From positions 1-45,597 of IMG/VR virus record IMGVR_UViG_3300037071_000774: a stretch of 45,597 nucleotides of DNA; one strand, 5' to 3'. The stretch comes from a virus. Position numbers and translations under genes: made by a program. Below, in pieces: positions 32,108 through 39,769 of this stretch (position 1 is the first letter of the stretch; each line of letters begins with the position of its first letter). Below the pieces are notes generated by a model, which was not told the origin of the DNA, made no database searches, and saw only the letters and a program-made list of their open reading frames with translations.

Positions 32108-33177
32108 AAACAATGAGTGAGCATCACAAGTATCAATTTGTAGTTATCTGCCGCCAATGCGGGATACGGCCGCTTTCCTATGATGACTACATGCGCCAGA
32201 TGCGTCGGCCTGACAGTTACTGGAGTTGCCCGTCCTGCGGAGGCGATGCGCAATGGGATGATGACTCCTTGGAAACAAACCCCGCGGAGCCGCCTTGTGA
32301 CGGACCGCCAGACGAACCCCTTTCCGCCGCACTCTCGCCAGCCCCCGAACCAACTCCGCATGAGGATACGGCAACGGACGGGGCGCTGCCTGCCCCGGAA
32401 GGGGCGGGGGCGGATTCAATGATGAATAAAACCGCCGACGCGCTGAGAGAGGCGTTGCGACACATTGCGGCATGTATCCACATAGATGACGCGGCGTATT
32501 TGCGCAGGATAGCCCGCGCCGCGCTCACCGCTGAGCCGGAAGGGGTGACGGCGTATGTGCCGTTGGGGCCTGGGGATGTGATTCGATGTGGCGATGTTTA
32601 CTTGTGTGCCAGCGGGGTGGTTGCGCGAACTGCTGATACCGGTGAAAAATACGATCCGGGAATTGAGTCACACAATCCACATCTTCGCCCCATCACCGTT
32701 CCCGGCGGGGAGTCGGCTTGTTCTTCATGTGACGAGGGGCAACCATTGAATGAATGCCCTAAATCACAACGGCCATGCGGACATCACTGCAATCATGCGT
32801 GGAGCCATGACGAATGCTGCTGGTGCGGCAAGGAGTTTGGGGATAAGCAAGACCAACCCCCGGCAGCCCGGGACGAACGGGCGGCGTTTGAGAAGTGGTG
32901 GAATGCGCCGTCTGTTTTAGGTGAACAGGTAAGTTATAGCGCCAAGCATGCCGCATGGGTAGGCTGGCAAGCCGCCATCGCCTCCCGCGCACAGCCCCCA
33001 ACCTCCATCCCCTGGTCCGCCCTCAAGTTCGGCGAGTGGTTCCAATACCGCTTGCCGGAATGGAGTGGTCCGTGGCAAAAGCACTATCAACCCGGGGCCG
33101 CCGGAATGGAATTCCGCCGCTGCGAGCCGCCGAAATGGTGGGTCGAATACATGCTCGAAAAGGAGTCGCCGCCATGA
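32104..33177 (+). CDS. Composite zinc-ribbon hypothetical protein
   Basis: A 357-residue protein of several pieces. Residues about 14-50 form a zinc ribbon (CRQCGIRPLS, then WSCPSCGGDAQW). A Pro/Glu/Ala-rich linker follows to about 100, then a helix (NKTADALREALRHIAACI). A second Cys/His-rich part lies near 215-245 (CGHHCNHAWSHDECCWCGKEFG). The region ERAAFEKWWNA ... AAWVGWQAAIASR matches the FExW...GWQAA element of many small phage proteins, and the last 60 residues are Trp-rich. It looks like a fusion of small phage modules. Function unknown. It overlaps both neighbours. Confidence 0.7.
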   Translation: MKTMSEHHKYQFVVICRQCGIRPLSYDDYMRQMRRPDSYWSCPSCGGDAQWDDDSLETNPAEPPCDGPPDEPLSAALSPAPEPTPHEDTATDGALPAPEGAGADSMMNKTADALREALRHIAACIHIDDAAYLRRIARAALTAEPEGVTAYVPLGPGDVIRCGDVYLCASGVVARTADTGEKYDPGIESHNPHLRPITVPGGESACSSCDEGQPLNECPKSQRPCGHHCNHAWSHDECCWCGKEFGDKQDQPPAARDERAAFEKWWNAPSVLGEQVSYSAKHAAWVGWQAAIASRAQPPTSIPWSALKFGEWFQYRLPEWSGPWQKHYQPGAAGMEFRRCEPPKWWVEYMLEKESPP

Positions 33178-33422
33178 AACTCTTTGGCTATTTCTTCAAG
33201 GAAACGGAACTCGCCAGGCTAATCGGCCCTGACGAATCAGATTCGGCGCAGGCGGTATGGGTTCCGCAGGACCGCACGACGATGTTTCGCAAGCTCCCAT
33301 ACAAAGAACGCGGCGTCTCCGAATACCCGCGCCGCTGCATTTTCACCGTGGAGGGATGGCTGCAAGCCAAGCCTGAATTCAAGGTATTCCGGGAGGCGGT
33401 TTATGCCGTGGACTACATATGA
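33174..33422 (+). CDS. Small hypothetical protein
   Basis: An 82-residue protein (KLFGYFFKETELARLIGPDE, then YKERGVSEYPRRCIFTVEGW). ATGA overlaps on both sides. No recognised family or catalytic motif. Probably transcribed with the recombination genes. Confidence 0.65.
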   Translation: MKLFGYFFKETELARLIGPDESDSAQAVWVPQDRTTMFRKLPYKERGVSEYPRRCIFTVEGWLQAKPEFKVFREAVYAVDYI

Positions 33423-33856
33423 AAGACCCCTGCGTTCACGGTCTGCCGCTGGCCGGATTCGGTTATTGTCGCCAGTGCGCGACACATAAACCGGCGCCGC
33501 CGCTTCCCGGGAAGCCCCATCTTCCGCATTTTGGGAGAGCCCACCTCTCCACCGCGATCTTCCTGCGCCTCCTCGCGGAAAGGAAACTGCCCGCGCCCGT
33601 GGCCGAGTATCAGTTTGCGAAGCCGCGCAAGTGGCGCGCGGATTTCTGTTGGATCGACCAGAAGGTTATCCTCGAGGTGAACGGCGGTATTTTTTCTCAA
33701 GGCAGACACACCCGCGGCGCGGCGCTTTTGAAGGAGTGGGACAAGATCAATACCGGGGCCGGAATCGGCTATAGGTTCATTTTTTGCCAGCCGTCGCAAC
33801 TCGCGACCCGGAGAACAATTGATTACATCGAAAACGCTATCAACCACAAACCCTGA
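33419..33856 (+). CDS. PD-(D/E)XK-type endonuclease (Vsr/DUF559-like)
   Basis: A 145-residue protein. Residues 60-120 match a phage nuclease family: PVAEYQFAKPRKWRADFCW, KVILEVNGGIFSQGRHTRG, then LKEWDKINTGAGIGYRFIF. The likely catalytic set is Glu63, Asp75 and Glu86, with Arg96-His97 conserved. Two Cys pairs near the start (CVHG, CRQC) may bind zinc. Proteins of this group often stand where other phages have a Holliday junction resolvase, so branch cutting before packaging is a fair guess. It lies between recombination and clamp genes. Confidence 0.75.
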   Translation: MKDPCVHGLPLAGFGYCRQCATHKPAPPLPGKPHLPHFGRAHLSTAIFLRLLAERKLPAPVAEYQFAKPRKWRADFCWIDQKVILEVNGGIFSQGRHTRGAALLKEWDKINTGAGIGYRFIFCQPSQLATRRTIDYIENAINHKP

Positions 33857-33862
33857 CATATT

Positions 33863-34153
33863 ATGGACGTAATCGCTGAACAACTAAGAGCCGGTCAAAT
33901 CGACGTATCGGAGGCACTGCGTAGAGTCGCAGACAAGGCCCGGGGCGGGCACGCGACGGATGTTATCCGCCTGGCATCAGAGCGCACGGAATTCTATGAG
34001 GGCGAGATAGCGCGCATGGGAGAGAAAATCGAAGAACTGGAGAAAAGCCGGTCATACGGCGACTGGTCCGCTATCATAGAAATCATTGAGGGCACCCTGT
34101 CTGATGCCGGGAAAGTTGAAGCCATCAAGGAATATCTCTCCTTCACCGTATGA
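33863..34153 (+). CDS. Hypothetical helical protein before the clamp gene
   Basis: A 96-residue protein, helical and acidic (DVIAEQLRAGQIDVSEALRR, then EGEIARMGEKIEELEKS). The start lies behind CCCTGACATATT with no SD. The stop overlaps the clamp start. It might partner the clamp or nuclease, but nothing in the sequence proves this. Confidence 0.65.
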   Translation: MDVIAEQLRAGQIDVSEALRRVADKARGGHATDVIRLASERTEFYEGEIARMGEKIEELEKSRSYGDWSAIIEIIEGTLSDAGKVEAIKEYLSFTV

Positions 34154-35142
34154 ACCGCGAATCCCTCCTAAAAGCCTGCGACTTCGCCCGCCGCGCCATC
34201 ACCGGGAAGGCTGCGCCCCCCATCCTGGAATGCCTGCACCTGAAGGGCGACGGCCAGCGCCTCCAGGTCACGGGTAACAACCTCGACCTGTGGGCGCGCA
34301 TGGAAGTGGAGTCCCCGCTGGTGATCGACGTGTGCGCGCCGGCAAAGCGGCTGACCGCCGTGCTCGGGGCGTGGGACGATGACGAAATCACCATCGAAAT
34401 CAACGGCCCGGTGATCACGCTTTTCGGCGGCAACGGGCGTAAGGCTCCGGTGAAGACGCTGCCCGGCGAAGACTTCCCGCCCGTCGGGGAATGCGCTGGC
34501 AAGCGGTTTCCGATCCCCGGGGATGCCATCGCCCGCGTGCTGTCAGCGGTATCCACGGATGAGGGCCGCTACACCCTTAATGGAGTGTTCCTGGAGAAAG
34601 GCCACGCCGTGTCCACGGACGGACGGCGCATGATGGCCGTGGAAATCGACGGGCCGGAAACTTCCCTGATTCTGCCCACGGCATCGGTAAAAATCCTGTC
34701 AGGCGAGAGCGGGGAAATGATGTCGGATGGCCGCAAGTTCACCGCGACCGGCGATGGCTGGAGCATCGGGGGGAAGGTCATCGAGGGCAACTATCCTAAT
34801 TGGCGTCAGGTGATGCCGAAATACGGAAAAGGCGTGGCCGTTCCCGATGGCTTCGCCGACGTGATCGAGCGCGCCATGCGCTGCATTGAGGATGAATCCA
34901 CGGTCCGGAGCGTGAGCATTGAGCGCGGGCGCATCACGGTCGGGGTCGCGCCTGATTTCGATTTCTCTGAAGACTTCGCGACCGGCCTGGATAGCTTCCG
35001 CGTCAACCCGCAATACCTGCTGGAGGCCATCAAGGCAGCGGGAGATGGTGCGGCTATTCACCGCGGGGACACGCCCGGCGAGGGCAATCCCGTCATCATC
35101 ACAAGCCCCGGATTTCAGTCTGTTTTGATGCCAATACGCTAA
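34150..35142 (+). CDS. dnaN: DNA polymerase III beta-type sliding clamp
   Basis: A 330-residue protein with the three-fold pattern of bacterial beta clamps: N-terminal LHLKGDGQRLQVTGNNLDLWA, the middle SAVSTDEGRYTLNGVFLE with VSTDGRRMMAVEI, then KVIEGNYPNWRQVMPKYG, and near the end FRVNPQYLLEAIKAAGDGA and SVLMPIR. It is somewhat shorter than host DnaN (about 366). A dimeric ring would encircle DNA and hold polymerases. No polymerase gene is present in this genome, so it presumably serves the host replisome or other clamp-binding phage proteins. It overlaps the previous stop; the helicase gene follows after three bases. Confidence 0.9.
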   Translation: MNRESLLKACDFARRAITGKAAPPILECLHLKGDGQRLQVTGNNLDLWARMEVESPLVIDVCAPAKRLTAVLGAWDDDEITIEINGPVITLFGGNGRKAPVKTLPGEDFPPVGECAGKRFPIPGDAIARVLSAVSTDEGRYTLNGVFLEKGHAVSTDGRRMMAVEIDGPETSLILPTASVKILSGESGEMMSDGRKFTATGDGWSIGGKVIEGNYPNWRQVMPKYGKGVAVPDGFADVIERAMRCIEDESTVRSVSIERGRITVGVAPDFDFSEDFATGLDSFRVNPQYLLEAIKAAGDGAAIHRGDTPGEGNPVIITSPGFQSVLMPIR

Positions 35143-35145
35143 CCT

Positions 35146-37392
35146 ATGGACTACGATACCCTAATCAACCGCAAGGCCCTGACATTTCCGGATTCCGGAT
35201 TTGCCGCGGCACCGTTCACGGCTCCCATGAAGCCGTTCCAGCAAATCGCCACGGCGTTCGCGCTTCAGAAAGGGCGGGCGGCGCTTTTTGAGGATACGGG
35301 CCTGGGTAAGTCCCGGCAGGCGCTGGAATGGGGCCTGCAGGTTCTCCGGCGCACCGGGAAGCCGGTTCTGATCCTGACGAAACTGGCCGTGTGCCCGCAG
35401 TTCATCCGGGAGGCGGATGCCGTGGGTATACCCGCGATCCATATCCGCACCGCGGAGGCCCTGGATGACGCCCGTATCTATGTGATGAACTACGAGAAAA
35501 TGGATGCGCTGCAAGAGGCTGGCATTTTCGACCGCCTGGGCGGCATCGTTCTCGATGAGTCGTCCATCCTGAAGAACTTCACCGGCAAGATGAGCGGCAA
35601 CCTCCGCGCATGGTGCCAGGGCATTCCGTATCGCTTGTGCGCGACGGCCACGCCAGCGCCTAACGATTGGGATGAACTCGGGCAGCACGCGGAATTCCTG
35701 GGCGTGATGAGTTCGGCGCAAATGCTGGCGACGTGGTTTATTAACGATACCGGCGATACCGGGACGTGGCGGCTCAAGAAGCACGCGCGGGCCGATTTCT
35801 GGCGCTGGGTATCGACGTGGGCGGCGTGCATTTTCAAACCGTCGGATGTTGGCGACAGTGATGAGGGATACGACCTGCCGCCGCTTCACATTCACGAGGA
35901 AAGATTCAAGCTGCCGGAAAAGGATTGCGAGCCGCAGGAGGGAATGCTTTTCGACATGACCGTCGTGAACGCGACGAATCAGGCGCGGGAGGCGAAGCGC
36001 ACGATACAGGAGCGGTCTGCATGGATCGCGGGGCGCGTTTCTCACAGTGAAAGACCGTGGTGTGTATTCGTGGAAACGGACGCAGAGGCGGATTCTGTAA
36101 TTGAAGAACTTAAGCGCCACGAATGCGACCGGTGGGCCGAGGTCCGCGGCAGCGACGATGCCGAGGAAAAGGCGCGACTGCTCTACGGCTTCGCCATCGG
36201 CGAGGTTCGCGTGATGGTCACCAAGTGTAAGATCGCGGGATTCGGCCTCAACTGGCAGCACTGCGCTAACGTCATCTTCGCCAGCCCATCCTACTCCTTC
36301 GAGCAATGGTATCAGGCCGTGCGCCGGTTCTACCGCTTCGGGCAGGCCAGCGAAGTCCAGTGCTGGATGCTCCGCGGTGAGAACATGGAGCGCGTGGCCG
36401 ACGTGTGGCGGCAGAAGATGATCCAGTTCGATGAGATGAAAAGTGAGATGCGGACGGCCAGCGCACATCTGGCCGGCGAGCGGCGCAAGGGCATGGGGTG
36501 CAACACCGCGATCAAGAAAAAGGAGGGCGCTAACTGGACGCTGTATCACGGGGATTGCGTCAGGGTTGCGAAGACACTGCCGCATGAGTCGATTGACTTC
36601 TCCGTGTTCAGCCCGCCGTTCGCGGATCTGTTCACCTACAGCGACGACGCGCAGGACATGGGCAACTGCGTGAGTCTCGAAGCCTTCATGGTGCAATTCC
36701 GGTTCCTGATTCGTGAACTCATGCGCCTGACAACCCCGGGGCGTCACTGTGCCGTGCATTGCGTGGACCTGCTGGCAACCAAGTGGAAAGACGGCTACAT
36801 GGGATATAAGAATTTCAGCGGAAAGATCGTGGACGCCTTCATGGAGGAGGGCTGGATTCTCTGGAGCCGGGTCACGATCTGGAAATGCCCCGTGGTGGAA
36901 ATGACGCGCACGAAAGCACACGGGCTCCTTCACAGGACGATCAAGAAGGACTCGGCAAGCTCGCGGGTCGGGAGCGCCGAATACCTGCTGGTTTTCCGCA
37001 AGCCGGGCGAGAATCCGAAGCCCATCACGCACACGCCGGAAGCCTTCCCGGTCAGTCTCTGGCAGGAAATAGCCAGCCCTGTCTGGATGACCGTTGACCA
37101 ATCGGATACCCTGAACGGCATGAAGGGCTATCAGCGGGCGCGAGGCGCGAAGGACGAAAAGCATATCTGCCCGTTGCAGCTGGGCGTGATTCAGCGCGCA
37201 CTCATGCTCTGGAGCGCCCCCGGTGACATGGTATTCTCGCCGTTCCTGGGCATCGGGAGCGAGGGTTTCGAGAGCGTGAAGGCCGGCCGCAGGTTCATTG
37301 GCGCGGAACTCAAGCCGGAGTATTTCAAAGAGGCATGCCGCAATTTGGCGGCGGCGGAGTCGGAGAAATCAATAGAGCTTTTCCCGGTATGA
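35146..37392 (+). CDS. SNF2-type helicase fused to DNA amino-methyltransferase
   Basis: A 748-residue two-part protein. Residues 1-430 are an SNF2/superfamily 2 ATPase: Walker A FEDTGLGKS (about 47-55), Walker B IVLDES (133-138), motif III CATATPAPND, and a C-terminal motif QAVRRFYRFGQA (389-400). Residues about 465-735 are an N4/N6 methyltransferase with SPPF (489-492, motif IV) before FLGIGSEGFE (motif I, near 700), the beta-class order. The pair could move along DNA and methylate it to evade host restriction, or act in replication. The start lies behind ATACGCTAACC. The next gene overlaps by ATGA. There is no restriction gene beside it. Confidence 0.85.
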   Translation: MDYDTLINRKALTFPDSGFAAAPFTAPMKPFQQIATAFALQKGRAALFEDTGLGKSRQALEWGLQVLRRTGKPVLILTKLAVCPQFIREADAVGIPAIHIRTAEALDDARIYVMNYEKMDALQEAGIFDRLGGIVLDESSILKNFTGKMSGNLRAWCQGIPYRLCATATPAPNDWDELGQHAEFLGVMSSAQMLATWFINDTGDTGTWRLKKHARADFWRWVSTWAACIFKPSDVGDSDEGYDLPPLHIHEERFKLPEKDCEPQEGMLFDMTVVNATNQAREAKRTIQERSAWIAGRVSHSERPWCVFVETDAEADSVIEELKRHECDRWAEVRGSDDAEEKARLLYGFAIGEVRVMVTKCKIAGFGLNWQHCANVIFASPSYSFEQWYQAVRRFYRFGQASEVQCWMLRGENMERVADVWRQKMIQFDEMKSEMRTASAHLAGERRKGMGCNTAIKKKEGANWTLYHGDCVRVAKTLPHESIDFSVFSPPFADLFTYSDDAQDMGNCVSLEAFMVQFRFLIRELMRLTTPGRHCAVHCVDLLATKWKDGYMGYKNFSGKIVDAFMEEGWILWSRVTIWKCPVVEMTRTKAHGLLHRTIKKDSASSRVGSAEYLLVFRKPGENPKPITHTPEAFPVSLWQEIASPVWMTVDQSDTLNGMKGYQRARGAKDEKHICPLQLGVIQRALMLWSAPGDMVFSPFLGIGSEGFESVKAGRRFIGAELKPEYFKEACRNLAAAESEKSIELFPV

Positions 37393-37802
37393 TCGAAAAA
37401 CTGCTTAACAAAATCCTGCCGAAGCGCGTGATTGTGAACTGTGATCACGACCCGTATTTGCACCGCTGGTATCTTTTCCGGTCCGGGCGCTTTGGTATCT
37501 TTATTCACAAATTCGTGCGTTCTGACGAGGATAGGGCACTGCACGATCACCCGTGGAGTTTTCTGGTAATCCCGCTCTGGCGCGGCTACCGGGAACACAA
37601 TCAGAAAGGCGTCAGGAATGTGCTGCCTTTGTTGGGAACACGCTTCCGGCGCGCCGAGTATCAGCACCGGGTAGAGCTTCGCGCGGGCAAGCCGTCATGG
37701 TCACTTTTCATCCGCTTCCGCAAGCGCCGGGAATGGGGATTCTGGGACAAGGTTTCCGGTTTCATCCTTTGGAATAAATGGTGGCAGGACAAATGTGAAT
37801 AA
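37389..37802 (+). CDS. Cupin-like phage protein
   Basis: A 137-residue protein with DPYLHRWYLFRSGRFGIFIHKFVRSDEDRALHDHPW across residues about 19-54 (shown here in part: IHKFVRSDEDRALHDHPW) and a later YQHRVEL. His-rich strands spaced like this are typical of small cupin barrels, and the HDHPW motif is widely seen in phage proteins of unknown role. A metal site is likely. It overlaps the methyltransferase stop, so modification of a small molecule or nucleotide linked with DNA modification is possible but unproven. Confidence 0.65.
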   Translation: MIEKLLNKILPKRVIVNCDHDPYLHRWYLFRSGRFGIFIHKFVRSDEDRALHDHPWSFLVIPLWRGYREHNQKGVRNVLPLLGTRFRRAEYQHRVELRAGKPSWSLFIRFRKRREWGFWDKVSGFILWNKWWQDKCE

Positions 37803-37805
37803 CTT

Positions 37806-38141
37806 ATGAGCACTAACAGCCCCGTCGTCCGCGAACGCTACGCCTCCCAGCCGGGAGCGCCTTATGTCATGTCCGATCGCGGCATTGCCAGCCTTCGGGA
37901 ATCGGCACCTAAGCTCCCGAATCACCGCTATCACATCCCCTCCGGCGAGCGCCATTACCGGGAGGAAACGAATCTGAAACTGGAGTTCGCGCTCGTTCGC
38001 ACGGACGCCCCCGGCGTATGGACCTGCAAGACGCATGACGGGGCTTTTCTTGTGGAGGCGGAGAACCGGAGGGCCGCTTACATCACCGCCTCCTGCCGGG
38101 TGCATGGCTGCCCGCTGCCGGGAGGGGTTTGCGAGATATGA
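37806..38141 (+). CDS. Hypothetical protein between methyltransferase genes
   Basis: A 111-residue protein with a basic N-terminal half (PNHRYHIPSGERHYREETNL) and a C-terminal part holding TCKTHDGAFLVEAENRRAAYI and two or three Cys (SCRVHGCPLPGGVC). The start lies behind GAATAACTT. The stop overlaps the C5-methyltransferase start. No family recognised. Confidence 0.65.
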   Translation: MSTNSPVVRERYASQPGAPYVMSDRGIASLRESAPKLPNHRYHIPSGERHYREETNLKLEFALVRTDAPGVWTCKTHDGAFLVEAENRRAAYITASCRVHGCPLPGGVCEI

Positions 38142-39313
38142 GGTTCCTGAGCGTGTGCAGTGGGATAGAAGCAGCCAGCGTCGCCTGGTCGCCGCTCGGC
38201 TGGACCGCTGCCGCGTTCTCGGAAATTGAGCCTTTCCCGTGCGCCGTGCTCGCGCATCACTATCCAAACGTCCCGAATCTCGGCAACCTCACAAAATACC
38301 ATGCATGGCCGTCGCTTGAAATCGAAATCCTCGTCGGGGGAACGCCCTGCCAAAGTTTTTCCGTCGCCGGCCTGCGAGCCGGAATGCAAGATCCCCGCGG
38401 CAACCTCGCCCTTACCTTTCTTGGAGTGGCTGAACGATACCGGCCCGCATGGCTGGTCTGGGAGAACGTGCCCGGCGTTCTGTCAAGCAACGGCGGACGG
38501 GACTTTGGCTCCTTCCTCGGGGGCCTGGTCCAACTCGGGTATGGGTTCGCCTACCGGGTGCTTGACGCTCAATACTTTGGAGTTCCACAGCGGCGCCGTC
38601 GCGTCTTCGTTGTCGGATATCTTGGAGACTGGCGAGTTGCCGCGCAGGTTCTTTTTGAGCGCCACTGCCTGTCGGGGGATTCTCCGAAGGGCAGAGAAAA
38701 GGGGGAAAGAATTGCCCTCTGCCTTGAAGCTCGCACTGAGGGCGGCGGCGCGGGATGGGGAACGGATTTCATGACGGGGGGCGGCATCGTATCCTCAACC
38801 GAAATCTCCCACTGCCTGAACGCGGGCGGCATGGGGCGGCAGGATTACGAGACGGAGACGCTGGTTGCCGCGCCGATCACCTCCAGGCCCTATGCGGACC
38901 ATCTCAGTCAGGAAAGCAACCTGCCGCTGTCATTCCGTCACTTCACCGGCCCGACAGACACCGGAGCGCCGCAGGTTGATATGACGCCGACCCTTCGCGG
39001 GAACGATACCTCCGGCCTGTGCGTATTCGACACCACGCAGCTAACCAGCGCCGCGAACTACTCAAACCCGCAGCCCGGCGACCCGTGCTATCCGTTGGCG
39101 GCCGGAGCTCATGCGCCCGCAATTGCCGGTCAGGGCGTCCGCCGCCTCACCCCGCGCGAATGCGAACGCCTCCAGGGCTTCCCTGACGATTACACGCTGG
39201 TGCCCTTCCGCGGCAAGCCTGCGAAGGACGGCCCGCGATACAAAGCGCTGGGGAACTCGATGGCCGTGCCCGTCATGCGCTGGATCGGTGAGAGAATCCA
39301 AAACGCGACCTGA
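38138..39313 (+). CDS. C5-cytosine DNA methyltransferase
   Basis: A 391-residue enzyme with the canonical motif order: I FLSVCSGIEAAS (3-14), IV GGTPCQSFS with catalytic Cys71, VI ENVPGV (109-114), VIII QRRRRVF (151-157), then a variable target-recognition region, IX RRLTPRECERLQGFPDDYT and X YKALGNSMAVPVM. It transfers methyl from S-adenosylmethionine to cytosine. The recognition sequence cannot be read from the protein. Together with the fused amino-methyltransferase it may mask host restriction sites. The ATG at 38138, overlapping the preceding stop, is preferred to an in-frame TTG nine bases upstream. Confidence 0.9.
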   Translation: MRFLSVCSGIEAASVAWSPLGWTAAAFSEIEPFPCAVLAHHYPNVPNLGNLTKYHAWPSLEIEILVGGTPCQSFSVAGLRAGMQDPRGNLALTFLGVAERYRPAWLVWENVPGVLSSNGGRDFGSFLGGLVQLGYGFAYRVLDAQYFGVPQRRRRVFVVGYLGDWRVAAQVLFERHCLSGDSPKGREKGERIALCLEARTEGGGAGWGTDFMTGGGIVSSTEISHCLNAGGMGRQDYETETLVAAPITSRPYADHLSQESNLPLSFRHFTGPTDTGAPQVDMTPTLRGNDTSGLCVFDTTQLTSAANYSNPQPGDPCYPLAAGAHAPAIAGQGVRRLTPRECERLQGFPDDYTLVPFRGKPAKDGPRYKALGNSMAVPVMRWIGERIQNAT

Positions 39314-39397
39314 TTTCAATGGACCCGGGGCGCGGGATGTGCCATTGTCAAGGATACGACCGCGAACATCGTATGAACAATCTCCATCAACCAATCT

Positions 39398-39454
39398 CCC
39401 CGCACTGCGCCCATCTTCGGATGGGGTTCGCCGCAGTGCGGGGCTTTTGTTATT
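39398..39454 (+). terminator. Nested-hairpin intrinsic terminator
   Basis: CCCCGCACTGCG (39398-39409) pairs over 12 bp with CGCAGTGCGGGG (39432-39443). Inside, CCCATC-TTCG-GATGGG (39410-39425) forms a hairpin with a UUCG tetraloop. CTTTTGTTATT follows. It would end the early or middle transcript after the C5-methyltransferase. The next ATG is at 39455, directly after the U-run, so any transcript of that gene must read through or start within this region. Confidence 0.85.
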
Positions 39455-39769
39455 ATGAATCACGATATTGAGAAGTTGCTGGCCCTGGTTCAGAATCCGG
39501 AGAATTTCCGCCGGCTCGTAGTCCTTGCCGCGGCCATGCATTCTGAAAAAACCGCAAGCCCTGAGTTAAACTCCCTGATTTACCGGGTAGTGGAGTTTTG
39601 CGAGAAATGCGATTCCGCAGAGGTTCACTGCGATGTTAACCCCAGAGTTATAATTGAATCCATTTGTGAGACAGCCGGGGGCCTTGCGATGTATGCCGGG
39701 TATGCCGCGGGCGCTTCCGCTGCGCTGGCGGCTCAAACCGCTGAAATAAACAGAGGATCTTTAAAATGA
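39455..39769 (+). CDS. Hypothetical protein before the replication gene
   Basis: A 104-residue helical protein (HDIEKLLALVQNPENFRRLV at the start) with an Ala/Gly-rich hydrophobic stretch near residues 74-92 (GGLAMYAGYAAGASAALAA) that could be a weak membrane helix. Its ATG comes right after the terminator U-run. Its end overlaps the DUF1376 gene by ATGA, suggesting a coupled partner in replication. No family recognised. Confidence 0.65.
   Translation: MNHDIEKLLALVQNPENFRRLVVLAAAMHSEKTASPELNSLIYRVVEFCEKCDSAEVHCDVNPRVIIESICETAGGLAMYAGYAAGASAALAAQTAEINRGSLK

Noticed and set aside
35161-37164. 667-codon minus-strand frame under the helicase-methyltransferase
   Set aside because: Long open antisense frame caused by GC-biased codon use of the + strand gene; no motif in its translation.
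39373-39471. 32-codon frame as an ordinary gene
   Set aside because: It coincides with the terminator hairpin and has no protein-like pattern; noted only as a possible leader peptide.
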